From the NCBI GenBank assembly GCA_964020085.1, contig OZ026598.1, forward strand, positions 7,569,424 to 7,633,423: a stretch of 64,000 bases of DNA, written 5' to 3'. Below, one piece after another: positions 49,578 through 62,900 of this stretch. How positions within the stretch are numbered: position 1 is the stretch's first letter; every line of letters begins with the position of its first letter. The translations under genes and the position numbers were made by a program. The stretch is from Micromussa lordhowensis. Lineage: Eukaryota; Cnidaria; Anthozoa; Scleractinia; Lobophylliidae. The notes beneath the pieces were generated by a model, which was not told where the DNA came from, ran no database searches, and saw only the letters and a list, made by a program, of their open reading frames with translations.

Positions 49578-50317
49578 CTCTCTTACATCATCATCTTAGC
49601 GTCCAATCATGAGGCCAGAGAAAGAAGACTTCTCCAAGATGCTGATTGGTTTGTTAGTGTTGTTTTCGATATAAATCGATACATAGTTACCAGCCTAGTG
49701 GAAAAAAGACAACAGTGCGATAATAAGTTGATTACATGTAACAGACAATATAAGACGTCAAGACTTCAATTTCTGCAAGTGAGAAGTCAATGAAGCATAT
49801 TCAAACTGATTTCGTTAGCAGAAAAGGAAAACGGATTCTTTGTTATTTTGGTTGAAACGTTCCTTGTTCACAAGCGATATTAATGGAAAATTTTGAAAAG
49901 AGTTTCTACCTTTTAAAAGTGTGTGCGCCAACCTCGTTCCCAGGTCGAGGTTATATATCCGCGAGTCTGATTGGCTACCTCATCCGCGCTGACTATTCAT
50001 TGTTTGCGCGTTGCTCAGATAGGAAATTTGCTAAAAATTTAAAACGATAGGTTTTAAACACTATACTATACTTTTGCTCATCGAAAACACGAGGTAGTAA
50101 CCTAATTGCTAAGTCAACAATTCATGGGGACTATTCATCAAACCGACAGAATAAGAGAAGCACAGCCTTTCCTGCAAGAAGCTTATCGTTAAAAACCTAA
50201 AAGGTACATGTAGCTCAGGTTTTCAAACTGCCGTTGTTAGACCAACTCGAAATGCGCGGAAAACGTAGTTATCAATATGGAATTAATGGATCATTCTTTT
50301 AAAAATAAATTGATTAC

Positions 50318-53300
50318 CTTCAGCATGAGCATTCCAGTCACTGATACTGTGAACTTGAGGCTATTGCTTTCCATTCCTGTTATTGTAGTCAAAGACCTGA
50401 CAAGTAGAATTGCAAGCATTCATGATCATACTTCTAAAAAAAGGCTGATTTCCCCGGAGTTTCTTTTCCCCTTACACAATTACAAATTTAACTGAAAAAC
50501 AACAGTAAAAAAGACCATCACAAAGTATACTTGTTTCTCATTTCGATTTCTCCAAGAGCGGCTTTTAATTGAGTGTCGTAAACCAAAATCAAGTCATCAC
50601 TCTGACCAATCACAAAGGACACACATAATCCAACGAACCAATCAAAACTCGAAGTGAATACATGTAGCTGACGTCAAGCGCGGGAAAACGGTGCGAGAGA
50701 GATGCGATTGGTTTTGGCTTTAATTCTGATTGAATGACCAAGGGGCACGAGTTACGACATTAGATCATCTCAGAAGTGTAGCAGCTCTCGTAAGTCTGTT
50801 ATTGGTTTATTATTGTACAAGCTGTTATTATTTAAGGGCTAAGGACATTGCTTCTGTTGTTTGTTCTATTGTCCTCTAAAGGGTTCGAGCCACGAGCTGC
50901 TCATTAATTTAGCCACTGTCCATCATAAAGTTCACTCACGTGTTTAATTCACACAGGGAGCTGATGCAGACGCTGATTTTCACATAATCCCGCGGGCGCA
51001 GATTTGCTTCCCTGTCACGCGAGATCACCAGTTGGGCTGTTAACTGATATACACCCGTATACCGAATGACGTATCGACCGGAACGGAGGTCTATATCGCT
51101 TCCACGCACAAACGTTCCAGAGTGATCGCCCTAAGAGAAAATAATCGAAAACATGAATGACATATATTCAGGGAATAATCGACTTTTCTTAAATGAGGCC
51201 CTGGTGTGCATAGTGACACTGCATGAATGGCCCATAAATTTGAATAACAATACTTTATACCTCTTAAGCTTCGAGTTCATTTTTTTTTTCACACCAATGT
51301 GAGCCCCAGGCTTAGGATATGAAAGTATTTTTATTCAGATATCGGCGCCATTTATGCAAAGTGTCTATTCGTTGGAATAAAAAACTGTGGAGAAGTGCTT
51401 TAATGTGGTTCTTAATTTCTGATATACTCTTTGAGGTGCTTCTAACTTTAGAGTTTGTGGATAAGATGCTATTTGTACTTTCACGGTATTTTTCTTCTCT
51501 AAATTTCGTTCAAGGTTGTTTTAATTTTAAGTGCTTGGCCAATCTCATGAAAGCTTTTAAGGCGTCTTTCAGGGGGTTTCTATGTTATGGTGTACAAGTT
51601 GGTCTGTGGATAAAACTCTAACGTTGAGCGCTAACCCACTAGATGCCGTTTATTTTCCACCATTTGGCCAAACAAAATATTTTGAGAAGCGTTTTCGCTT
51701 TAGCTGAGGTACTCGTGCTAGCGAAAGAGTTAAAAAGCGTTATAAGATTTAATTATTTTATAAGTTGATCACCACATACAGGCTGCTTGTAGTTCTTCAA
51801 CTCCTGATGAGATTTCTTCGGTACCGTCACATCGTATCGCAGGACAATATGATGCGCAGACAAAAGATCTGGGATTCCTGCAGCCATGAGACTAATATTC
51901 TAAACAATAAAGAATAAGCTGTTAAGATTAAATATTGTTGAGTTAACTGATATTTTATTGGCACGGATATTTCGCAAAATGCATTCCTAGGCCTTTGGGG
52001 TGATTTGTTAGAATATCACGTGATAAGCTCATGATGAGCACATGACAAATGGGGAACTGACATGTCTCAGGTCTCGTTCTGTTGCTATCAGCAACAGGTT
52101 GAGAAAATCCGATTATGTGTCAAGAAATTTTCTACCGGTGATTGGTTAAGTTCTACTAGGAAAAAAAACACAACAGCAAATAGCAGTGATTTAACAGTAC
52201 CTGGTCTGCAATTCGCCTTGATCGTCGATTTGCGCTTTCTGTTGAAAGAAAAATAGCAGCTGGTGACGTTTAAAAACTTAGTTTAACTTTCACAGGTTAA
52301 ATAAACTCTAAGCAGGATTAATGGTTTTGGTTAAAACCCGTAACGAAACATTTTAATTAATGCGGATTTTATTTTTCCGACAGTGACACAGACTGGCATA
52401 CTTGAAATACGAAATCCGAGTTCTGAGTCGAACCTATGACCCTCGGGTTACTGGCCCAAAGCCTACCGCTGAGCTACAGAGGACTCATGGAAGCTGAGGC
52501 TATTGAACTAGATTCATGGGACAAACATCCTGCATGCTCAGTGCTAAGAGTGAATGTGATTTTTTTTTTCATTTTTTAACATTTCCTGTGTAGAGCTTTG
52601 AGGAACTCACATGTACATCTAGAATAATGTCTATTCATAAGTTCTTCGAACAGTGATGTTAAATGTAAAGAATCGTAAAACTTGTAGACCCTTTTTATCC
52701 TTACTTTATTAGGTTTGTTTTTTCGTCATTTCCGCCATTCCTTTTAGTTTTGAAATATGTGTTTCGACATCCACCACTTTATAATATTGTAATTTCATAT
52801 TTTTAACTTAGTAACATCTAAACCTGAAGAAGGCTGGTCTGGCCAGCCGAAATATTGTTTAAATACCCCACACTGTATCAGCCTTGCAGAAGTCTTTGAC
52901 TTCTGATCGTTCGACCAGGGTTTTTTCTTTTTATTGAATGATACTCACCCTGTACCATGCTTCTAAACTCGGCCATCATTGTGGCCTCGGTGATCTGGGC
53001 TCCAGGAGGCCCGACTGGGCCGGGTGGCCCGGGAGGACCTGGGGGACCGGGACTAGGGTCACACTGCGCCTGGAAGTAATAAATATTCAGAAATAATTAT
53101 TCATAAATAATCAAATAAACCAAGTAATAAATTAGCCAACGTGATTGATCTATGTTTTTGAAACTGGGTCTATAACGTTGACTCGTTTTTAGCCGTCTCT
53201 GAGTCTCCGACGGGAGCAAGAGGCGATTCGGGCGAGCGAGAGTCAATCGCCTTCCCTCCTTCCCATAAAACCTCGTGCTCCCACGCCGCGCTTCCCTCGT

Positions 53301-56300
53301 TAAGGCTAGGGACAAGTCAGGTCTGTAACCATTATAAAACCACTAACATTTTCGAATTCAAACTTAAACATTCTTTCACTCGTTAAGGGTTGACACATTT
53401 TTAATGGATTCCGTTTGTTTTGAAGGACGGATACCTTACACGATTTGGCGTGCTTCACATTTCAATTAACGTTAAAGTTCAACAGCTCCCCACTCTTTCT
53501 TAACTGTCTGCGTAATATTTTGTCGCATGAAACAGAAACCAACGAAAAGTTGCCAATGCTTAGACAGAGGGGCTCTCAATACCTTGGAGTTTTCTTTGTT
53601 GTGTTTTTCTTTCTTTCCTTTGTTGGCTTTGCCGCCTCGTTTTCTAAAGAAGTTCCAACTTTCTGCCGGATTCACTGAATCGGAGCCATTGTCAGCACCC
53701 TGCAACTTTAACAAGGAACCAATTAGTCACATACAAGAGATTATCAAGGTAAGAGAGTGAATCCCCCATATAGGTCCTCTAACTAAGGTAATCCCTCTTA
53801 AGTTATTTTTAGACATGGTACCCAGTTCTTCCGAGGATGCCACTCGCGCGATGCGTGGACAAGCAAGCGACTTTCTCGAAACTACCCGACACGATATGGC
53901 GGGAACGCCATTTTATTTGTTTTGATTTCGTTTCATAGCAGAGATGCTTTCTGCACTCTCAGCTGTCTTTTCGTTCGGCCGGGCTTTCGTTTGTTTTGTG
54001 CTCGTTTGGCTGTTTATTCGGTTTCGGAGAGTTTAATTAAGCAAACTTAAACGGCAACGGCGACTAATGAAGTGGGTGTATAAGCGTGCGTTATAATTCT
54101 TTGTTCATTTCTTTGCCGCTGATATAAAAGGTGACAAAACAACAACGTGAAATAGCTACATTCTGCATATTCGAGAGAATGTGAGCTATACGACGGCCGA
54201 TTTTTAAATTTTTATTTTCGAATTTTGACGCTGTCTTACATATTCTGTTTGGGATATTTCTGACAGCATAGACAAACTGAATGAATTAAATTCTTGGGAG
54301 ATTCGTAGGTTGAATATTGATGTTGTCTATGGCGTTGTTGCCGTTGCTGCTGACTGCTTTTGCTACGTGGACAGCCAGCGTCTTCCTGCCGCGGCACTTT
54401 CGACCATCTGTTTGTTCGGTTGCCTAGCTTGTGTTTGGGCGTTTGTCTACTCATTTCTCTGCCGTTTATTCAGTTGTTACTGTTTGTGTTATGGACATCC
54501 GTTTCTTATTTAAACTCCTGGTAAAGTTCGAAATGTACTAAAACATAGCGAGAACCGAAGCTCCATAGCTTGTAATCAAAATATCATAGACTGACATCCC
54601 CACAGCGTTAGAGGTTTTCCTTTGCTTGGAAACAAAACGACATAAACAGATGTTCCACGAAAACATCCACGCAACGCGCGAGAAACATCCGCGGAAGGAC
54701 TTGGTTCCAATGTCTAAAAATAACTTAAGAGGGATTACCTTAGCTAGAGGACCTATATGAGGGATTCACTCTCTTACCTTGATAATCTCTTGTCACATAT
54801 CGTTATTAACAAGAGAGTATGAAGAGTAAGAGACTTAATCCTCCGCGCAGGCCTTATTCTGATGGTGTTCCCTCTCAAGCTATTTTTAGCTATGACATCC
54901 AGTCCTCGCGCGGATAATGTTATCACACGCGTTACGTGGATGTTTTTTTTGGGCGTGGAGGAGAAAATGCATGGTAAGCCGTTTCGACTTCGCCCATGAG
55001 TAAGCTCCGCGTCACAGGAGGGAATATTTCTAGACCTTTCTGCGATTTTGGAAGTCGGGACTGGTCTAAAATTAGAGAACTTAAGCAAACAACGTCGCAA
55101 CGGCAACGAGAAGGCCACCAAACAAAAGGTTTAGTGAGCAGAACATTGGCTGGGCACGTACCGTAAAAATCTTTGTGCATTTCTTTGTTGTTCTCTGCAC
55201 AACAACAACGTAAAATGACTAAGTTCTGCGTGTTTTGGAGAACGAGAACGACGGCGGCTAATTTTTCGTATTTTCATTTGAAATTGCAACGGGTTCTGAG
55301 ACCACTAGGCGCACTGAACAGATGTAGACAATTGCGAGATTCGAAGGTAAAATATAAATTCATTTTTTACCAGGCTTAAGCTCTTTAGTAACTTAAAAGG
55401 GATAACCTTGAACAATATGGCCAATATGAAGGACTTACTGCCTCACTCTTCACTGTCTTTTGTTATTAGCAAGGAGACCCACAATGGATAAAATGGCTCT
55501 TGTACATAGCGTTTGTTGTAGCTAATCTTGTTTAAGTATTCAAGCAATCCTTAGATTATTGGAGTTTTTATACTTAATTGCTAGGAACCCGAAACGACCT
55601 CGAGTCGCTGCAATGACTCATATAAACGGCTGGAAGGTTTCCAAAACTAAACAAGGGAATCGAGTGTTTCGTTTCGTTCAACCAATTTTCATCAACTCGG
55701 CCAAAAGTAAAGCACAAAGCGAGGGAAAAGTACAGGGTTTTTTTAGGGGAGAGGGGTACACAAAAGAATACACAAAAGCACATCTTTTGGATGGAACAGG
55801 ATAGTGGTTTCAAGAACTGTCCATGAAGCCACCACCCACTCCCCCCTCCTCCAGAGAGTGCAGTGCACGCAATTAAAGAAGGGCGGACTTTGGATACGTT
55901 TGGCTAGTGTTGATTGACAACAAGCAGACACAGTGACTCAGGTATTTATCAAATCTAAAACATAATATTAAGTTATTGTCAAAAATGAAAGACGTGAGCC
56001 ATTTAATCATGATTGTAGGGTTTTGGACCATATGCCTAGTAAAAATCGAAAGCTGATAGTAGGTGTATTACAATTTGTACTTAGCCAGAGCGTTGTCCTA
56101 AGGCTGTAAAGCCGGTTAGCATAAAAGAGCATGATACGTAAAAAAAAAAAAACGTAACAACAGTCGGGCTCCGAGTACGCCGCACCAAACTTGGGTCACC
56201 AATCCGTCTAAATGTATCATTTATCAATTTCCGCAGCACTTTCATAGCTTTGGCTACACTAGTTTATCAATAGCTAACTTAATTTATTGAGCCTTAATGT

Positions 56301-58662
56301 TTTCGATCTATTTAATACCCTTTTAGGTATATAGCAAACCTACCCCAAGAACGTGTACTTAACAGCCTTAAAATCGACATGTGGCTACATGCAAACTTAA
56401 TTATCCACCGAAAAAAATCTTTATTAATTAATTTTGCTAATTTAATTACTTTTGAGATTTAAGTCGCGAATTTTTTTATGGCAAAAATATCCGCTTATGA
56501 AATTTGACTTGAATAAGAGCACTTGAAATGTTCTTTAAATTTGAGTGTTTCCTCGTGAACCACTGATCAACAGTTTGTATTCATTCAGTGCCCATAGCAC
56601 TGATATGTCTTAACATATACATGTAACGCCTTTCTAAAGATTTTTTTTTCGGAAAAAAATCACACACTAGAACCAACTGCATTAAGGGGTTATTCGTCCA
56701 CCTCCTCCGGCAATTTTAAAAACACGAGCACAGTTATATACGGATGAATCACTGGCTGAGATACGCGCGGTAGTTTTAGAATTAATTCTTTGGCGACCAT
56801 CAGTCAAGGACTGTACAATCGTGTTTACCTCGCTTTAAAAAACAAAGCGGGATTTTAAATTCGTCCACAAAGCTCTCCACGAGAGCTTCTAGAATCTATG
56901 AGCTGTTTTCAGTATTAACCTCAAGCGGGCCGTTTTATAAATATGTTGTAACCCACGTAGATATGTCTGGGGCACGGAATTTCCAAATTTGATCTTGTAA
57001 CATCACAAACTGGCCCACAAGAACGTATAAATTATGTAATAGCCAGCCTTGTCAAGAATGAACAAAAACACTTTAATTTAAACATACCGTCCTAACACAA
57101 AATATTGACGTGAACTACACCCTCTCAAAGCACTTATCGATCGTTTTAATCGGCGACAAACTGAACTCGCTTTGATTTATGAGCTTCTGAAAGCTAACAA
57201 GTAGCCTTTCATCTCCTACAAGCTCAGCAGATTATCGGTAACCACATTGAAAGAATGCACTCGGAATTTTGAGCAAGAAAATTTAGAAACCATTCAGAAA
57301 AATGCCCTTGTATGGAAGTTCCGCTGACAAAAACGATATTTTGGACCCATCGTATTACGTTATGCAGAGATGATTTGTAGCAATGTGCGGGATTTTTGCC
57401 TAAATTCCTCAGTCAATTAAACGTGGTCTGTTCAGCTCTTTTCAGACAGGTTTCCCAAAGGTTAAGACCTCTATTTTGAGACGTGAAACGGTTTAGATTA
57501 GATAAAATGACACGCTCTACAAGCGATAACCTAGAATTATGTCTGAAACTGCGTGAAAATGTCATCGACTTAAATAAACGTGGCACGGGCTCCTGTGCAA
57601 TCAATTAACGGTTCTAAAACTTTAATTACCTGTTTTTACAACAACCGGCTAGCGTTGGTTAATCAGGAACATGTTTTTCCAGATTTGACGGAAGGATCAG
57701 AGCTCTGTTTTGAATTTTGAAATTGTTGGCTGGAAACGTTAAAAACAAGCCGCGACTTCAAAGAGTTGAATGATGTGGCGTATCTACTTTAGTTTCATTT
57801 CTGTCGAAAATACATTGGTATCTCCTCGACTATAGAGAAAGTTTGTCCGTCTTCAGCGCTAATGTATCGTAACGATAGGTGTGTGTCATAATTCTAAATA
57901 ACGCGCCGTAAGGAAACGAAAACTTCTGACCGAATTGCAAAGGCCGCGCTAAAATGTGCCGGACTGACAGGACACCGCGTTCGAAAAAAGAGGCCGCCTG
58001 GAGATAAACGCCGGTTTCAAAATGTTTCTGTTTTATCTTTGATTAACCTTCTGACTACGAAATTACAAACAACGAAAACACAAAGGTGCAATGCTCGCTT
58101 ATCTATCGGTGGTTCTTTTGTATCCAAAAATAGAAGTCCCTACACGGCATTCGTGCGAAGAACGCATTCAGCGAGCTCCAAAATTTCGATGCGAAAAAAT
58201 GTTCGCTATATCCAATACGATCCTAGCTCTTTATCTTCACGTCAATGTCTCATGTTTTCAAGAGTTCTCTAAGAGCTAAGAGACACCCCATTGAGAGAAT
58301 CCCAGCACAATTGCTCGCCATTCGTTGATAACGAATCGAATGGTTTGAGATGTCGAACAGTGGGGCGTGGGAAAAAGAGTCTCTCACGTATGCATGCCTA
58401 CCATATGTTGGTTACAAACTAAGGTATTTCATCGGGCAGCCCTTAATGAATAGCACAAACACGGAGACTATCTTACGTTTGAATTCTCCAGACTCGCAGG
58501 TATATCCTTGGTTTTTCCTCTACTGTTCTGGGATGTTTGGGTAGACAGGACTCCAGATGAACTCCCAGTGGGGGAGACGTTCGTAATTTGGAGGCAAACG
58601 AGAAAGGCGACTACACCAAAGAAGAAAAAACGAACAACGCCCATAGCTTGAAGTTCAACCAT
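50318..58662 (-). CDS. Secreted collagen/C1q-TNF protein, adipolin/erythroferrone-like
   Basis: Exons (minus): 58662-58477, 53699-53583, 53069-52949, 52238-52201, 51899-51780, 51130-50940, 50396-50318; all phases agree. Exon 1 gives a signal peptide ([19 protein letters not shown]). Exon 2 is a Lys/Asn/Gly-rich basic segment. Exon 3 is collagen-like ([17 protein letters not shown]). The 38-nt exon 4 encodes [10 protein letters not shown], a likely proprotein-convertase site. Exons 5-7 encode a C1q/TNF-like head: [56 protein letters not shown] and [19 protein letters not shown]. The last blocks match C1QTNF12/FAM132 and erythroferrone (xxICIxSxCxxNxSL and GxESNSxxFTVSVxG). It is predicted to be an extracellular trimeric ligand. 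The terminal strands are not secured (candidate at 49281-49577). Confidence 0.78.
51131..51779. other. Intron of the C1q/TNF gene, nothing recognised
   Basis: Contains a plus-strand 100-codon ORF (51319-51621) with no domain features. It is treated as random. Confidence 0.4.
52432..52490 (-). pseudogene. tRNA-like remnant
   Basis: Minus strand CTCTGTAGCTCAGCGGTAGG (A-box), TTGGG-CCAGTAA-CCCGA (anticodon-like arm) and TAGGTTCGACTC (B-box). The T-stem and acceptor do not close and position 33 is C, so this is a tRNA pseudogene or SINE head in an intron. Confidence 0.5.
52824..52852 (+). ncRNA. Hammerhead-ribozyme-like core of a Penelope-type remnant
   Basis: CTGAAGA (52824-52830), stem GGCTGG-TCTGG-CCAGCC (52832-52848) and GAAA (52849-52852) reproduce the two catalytic boxes and stem II of a hammerhead. 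The pairing on the stem I and III sides and the NUH cleavage triplet are not convincing, so it is probably a decayed copy. Penelope-like elements are known to carry hammerheads in their repeats. Confidence 0.4.
53760..58476. other. First intron of the C1q/TNF gene, no gene seen
   Basis: Two loosely similar stretches (around 53750-53900 and 54740-54960) share AGAGAGTGAATCCC / TCACTCTCTTACC and ACCTATATxxGG...TAACTAAGG-type sequence in inverted order, suggesting an old foldback repeat. Otherwise nothing is recognised. Confidence 0.4.
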
Positions 58663-59815
58663 CGTACCTCAAAAGAGACTGGCTGAAAACCCAACGTGGC
58701 GCTTAATTTATGGGTAACCCTTGTAGCACGGGAGGTCGGAGAATTAAGAAATATAATATTGGTATTTCCCTTTAGGGTTAAGGTCGCGATGATACCACTG
58801 ATTTCTCGAATGTATTTATTTGGGCATCAATTTGAGCCGTGTGCCAATGGCCTTGGCAGTTTTCATACGATATGCAAATGTCAGGAGACCAGTGGTGTTG
58901 AAATACGGAGCTCTACATCTGCTGAGAAGTTCGCGAAAGCTATCTTTTTCGCCACAACCCACGCGCCACGTTCGTGCGAAGTTTATCGTTCTGCCAAAGG
59001 AAGCCACAGAATTGGTTATGAAAATATTTGAAGCGCTGCAAAATTGAAATTAACAAATGTACAATTCAACCCCACAGGCTTTTTTAGGCCCCGCCCAAGT
59101 AATTAGCGATAAGGGTTCAATTAAGTTGGTGATTGTATTCCTAATTGGTGGGGAGGGGTCTGGAATGTGATTGACACACGCCAGCAATGGAACATCGATC
59201 GCCGCACTGTTTTAAACTAAGCATGCCACTGTCACTTTGCCAAATTTGACGCTTTAGCAAAAAAGATAACCGTCTACAACACAGGATAATAATTCCGTTT
59301 AAATTAAGGAAAACCAAACGGGAATTTTTTCTATGCGTTGAAAAATCACCGCGGAAACAATTTGTCTTCTGAGTTGTCGTTGTTCTAACACAAGCGAAAA
59401 GTCCTGGCATTGTTTTGTACAAAGCTTGATAAAAACCATGTTTTCTTACCAAAATTTGTCTCTTTTCCTTGCTTTTTGCGCTCGCGATTTCTATAAATAA
59501 ACTAAAAATCTACTTATTTGTTTACCTTTTTATTTCCGACCGCAACATTCGCGTTTTCATTGAAACAATTTCTCACATTTAAGAGTGTGAAGTCCGTACT
59601 GGACTATATCATAAGAAACGTGGGGTAAATATGCAATTTGTTTGCGGTAACGGGGGGTCAAGATATGCCTCTTGCATTTGTCATGTTTCTAATAATTCAT
59701 TCCTTAGTACATAGTTTTGACCTTAACAAAGCTTTTTTAGTGTAACATTTTTAAGTGTACATTTTTAAGTGTACGTACAATAACGACAATCCAACAAAAT
59801 GTGCAAATATCTTAC

Positions 59816-59926
59816 CAGGGTAAATGAGTTGCGGGATCTCCTAGGTCCTGAAATCTTCTTGCCACACGATGCTAGGTTGGCTAATTCCATCACCAGTAAA
59901 AACGCGAAAATAAAGTTAACTCGCAT
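59816..59926 (-). CDS. Alternative signal-peptide exon (37 codons)
   Basis: ATG 59926 opens MRVNFIFAFLLVMELANLAS, a textbook signal peptide, then CGKKISGPRRSRNSFTL. The frame meets a strong donor CTG|GTAAGAT in phase 0, the same phase as the donor of the 58477-58662 exon. It can therefore splice to the 53699-53583 exon as an alternative first exon of the C1q/TNF gene. It could instead belong to another gene to the left. Confidence 0.5.
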
Positions 59927-59950
59927 TTTTCGGATGAAAACTCGACGCAC

Positions 59951-62900
59951 CTAACAGGTGGAAACCAGAAGGTATGGACTGCGTTAATTTCGATAAGATC
60001 ACCTTGCAATGAGCACGTTTCTAATCCGTGCCATGGCGACGCGAGGACGTCGCGTTCAAACTGCAGAAGTTCACATGGAACCTGGACAGAGCGAAGCTTA
60101 CCTTTGTTGAATATTTTAAATACTTGATGTTTTAATTTTTCGTGTGGACTTTTGATGTTCACAGAGACCAGAATGCGAAAGGTGTGACAGCAATCTGATG
60201 GCCTCTGATGGACGCTGTAACGTTAACACCCACGAGATAAATGGCTACAAATGGATACAAATGACCTTCTGACAGGGCGAATACGGTGCTTTATAGACCC
60301 GCCGACCCGTCGATAATGCGCTTATCAAGACTTGGAATCGAGTCGAGGATCAGCCAATAGGAAGGCACTAACTTAGCACATTGTCACTCAGACAAGAACC
60401 TCTTGGTAATTGTGTGAATTATCCAGAAAGATTGATGACAGATAAAACGAGAGCGACTAATTTGCGGTACCTTTGCAATGAAATATGACGTGTTCTAGAG
60501 GAAATACCCGGGGCTACATGAATTTCTGTCTCAATGTTCCATTGTGTTCTGCCATTGGTCTGGAATTCTTCACTTGGCCTCCAGTTTTGGTAAACATCGT
60601 TATTTTGCCGCGAAATTAGTTTGGAGAGTTTAAGGACTCGAAAGGACTTCCGGTTGAAGTGTAATAATCGCTGCTGTTTCGATAATTGTCGTTATTTCAA
60701 AGATTTCAGCAGCACATAAATCATCCTGGATAGCAGGGGCTTAACCTTAGAGACATTAATTAACGCATACCGGCACTATTTATTTCGGGACGGAAAATCT
60801 TAATAACCTATTTATCAACACACGAACCCCTTTTAGCATAGCTTTTCTCATAACAACGTAATACCCCTGTATGTATATAATGAAATGACTCTGTGAAACA
60901 TGTACTTGAAAGATGTTTTTTAAATTTGGGAAAATACCGCAAAGATTTACTGAGCAATTATTTCGGGAAATCGTTCTCGCTTATCCGGCGAAGTTCTGCA
61001 GTCCATCCATCGACGGCAGTGCGCCTACAGACGTTCTGAGTACATTTTCAAGTTTGTTTTTAGCGTGTGTTGATCAAATATCGTTTATGTAAATATTTTT
61101 CCTCAGGAACAAACCACATGTAAACACCACGCTTTTGCTCAGCCGTAAAACTCTAGAACGCCTCAGCATAGCTACTGCAAAAAGCTTTGTCATGGGGCGG
61201 TGGCTGCAGAATTTCACGTCGAGAAATCAATAAGCGCATGTCTCCGTTGGTAAAAAAATGACCCAAGTAACGGCATAATGCATGCAGATGCGAATTTCAA
61301 AATATATAGACTAGTCTTAGGTAAGTGTCAATAAAATCGGACGGGAACAATTGTCTACGCACGCTTTCATAGGTTGTGGAAATCACTTGATAGAACCTAG
61401 GGCTCCTGAAAAACCGGGAGTACGTACTGTCTTCAACAAAGGGAAACACAAGCTAGCTCTCAACACGACTGACATTTCCTGAACAATAGCCGTAAAATCG
61501 AGGAAGCTCTGTTGTTTGGTTGGAATTCGTAACCCGGCAAATGTTGACGCATTGTTCGTATTTTTGTGGTGCGACCAGTTTATCGCTTAATAGCCTTTGG
61601 TCTGTTGAGTTCATTTCCGTTTGAAAACACTCCGCCTTGCCTTCCGTTTAAAAACTAACACGGAGAAGTTCAAATAAGAGATACATATTTTCCTGATATC
61701 AGGATAATTTCTGCTTGCCGCTAACTTGTTATTAATATTTATGGAATGATTGCTTTCCCTCAACAAAACTTTGAACCTCCCGATTCCCAACATTTTCTTT
61801 TTAAAATTCTCGACAAGAGATTTATTTTCTCTCGAATCTACATATCAGCACCGTTTATCTAACACACGCTATTGGAACAAATTGACTCCTAAGGAGACTA
61901 AAGCTCTTGGAGGGGTGAAAAGTGGGACTTGCGTTGCAACTGGCAAAGAAGATTGCGGAAAATCAAGTAAACAGTGTTAATTCTGAATATTTTCCCGAGT
62001 GTCTGATGCATCACGGCTTACGTGCGACGTAACTTGGGCGTAGATCGTGCGTCCACACTGAAATGTTGCGCATCATATCCCAAGTAACTATTCGGAATTA
62101 GAGAAGACGACGAAGCGGGGCTAAACACACGCTGAACGTTTAACAGACTTGGTATGTAGCGTCTATGACGCAAGCTAAACGTTTGTTGCGCCATAAGTTG
62201 CACGGAACGTTAAACTGCGTGTCCTTGAAAAGCCGCAACAACCTTGCCAGCCGGAATCAGCTTGTCATGCGGAGTCACTAGTCCTCGAGTGTGCCAAAGC
62301 TACTGAGGATATCTTCCTCTCGGTAAATACGTAACGCTAAAGCACTGGTGTACACGTACATGGGCGAGTACTTTCGGACATGGTTAGGCCCTAATTAGGA
62401 GTTAGGACTATTTAAGACGGATTCCGCTCAAGGTTCGAGCAATAAGTGCAAAAATTATTTACTAAAAATGTACTCATGGCACGGTAACTTTTTTAATACT
62501 GTTTAACGCATCTCACTGTAATTCATTTCTCTAGGTGACCCCGCAATTAAATCTCCAAGCATTCTCGAGAAAATTAATGTAAAACCTTGTAAGAATGCTT
62601 AATGCGAGTGTAATTGTTTTCAACTAATGCGAAATGTCCGTTTTAACTGAACTATAGATAACTTGAAGTTCATTGTTCCCTCGCCGGGGGGTCAGCTTGA
62701 GAACTTAAATCTCAATAAGACCTTCTTACCTTCATCCAAAATATTACCATGCTAAGAGAGTTTTTTGGTAACTTAATTTTTGCCATTATTGCTCGAATGT
62801 TGTGCGGAAATCGTCTTAATATTGAAAACGATTTCAACATTTTAGCTCTCTGGTGCAGAATGGGTGGTAAAAGGTACGAGAAAGGAGCGTAAATTAACAC

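Noticed and set aside
51319..51621. 100-codon plus-strand ORF in the C1q/TNF intron
   Set aside because: No domain, splice or composition signal. Length is within chance for AT-rich DNA.
54774..55180. Minus-strand ORFs in the first intron of the C1q/TNF gene
   Set aside because: Lie in what looks like an old foldback repeat and show no recognisable protein features.
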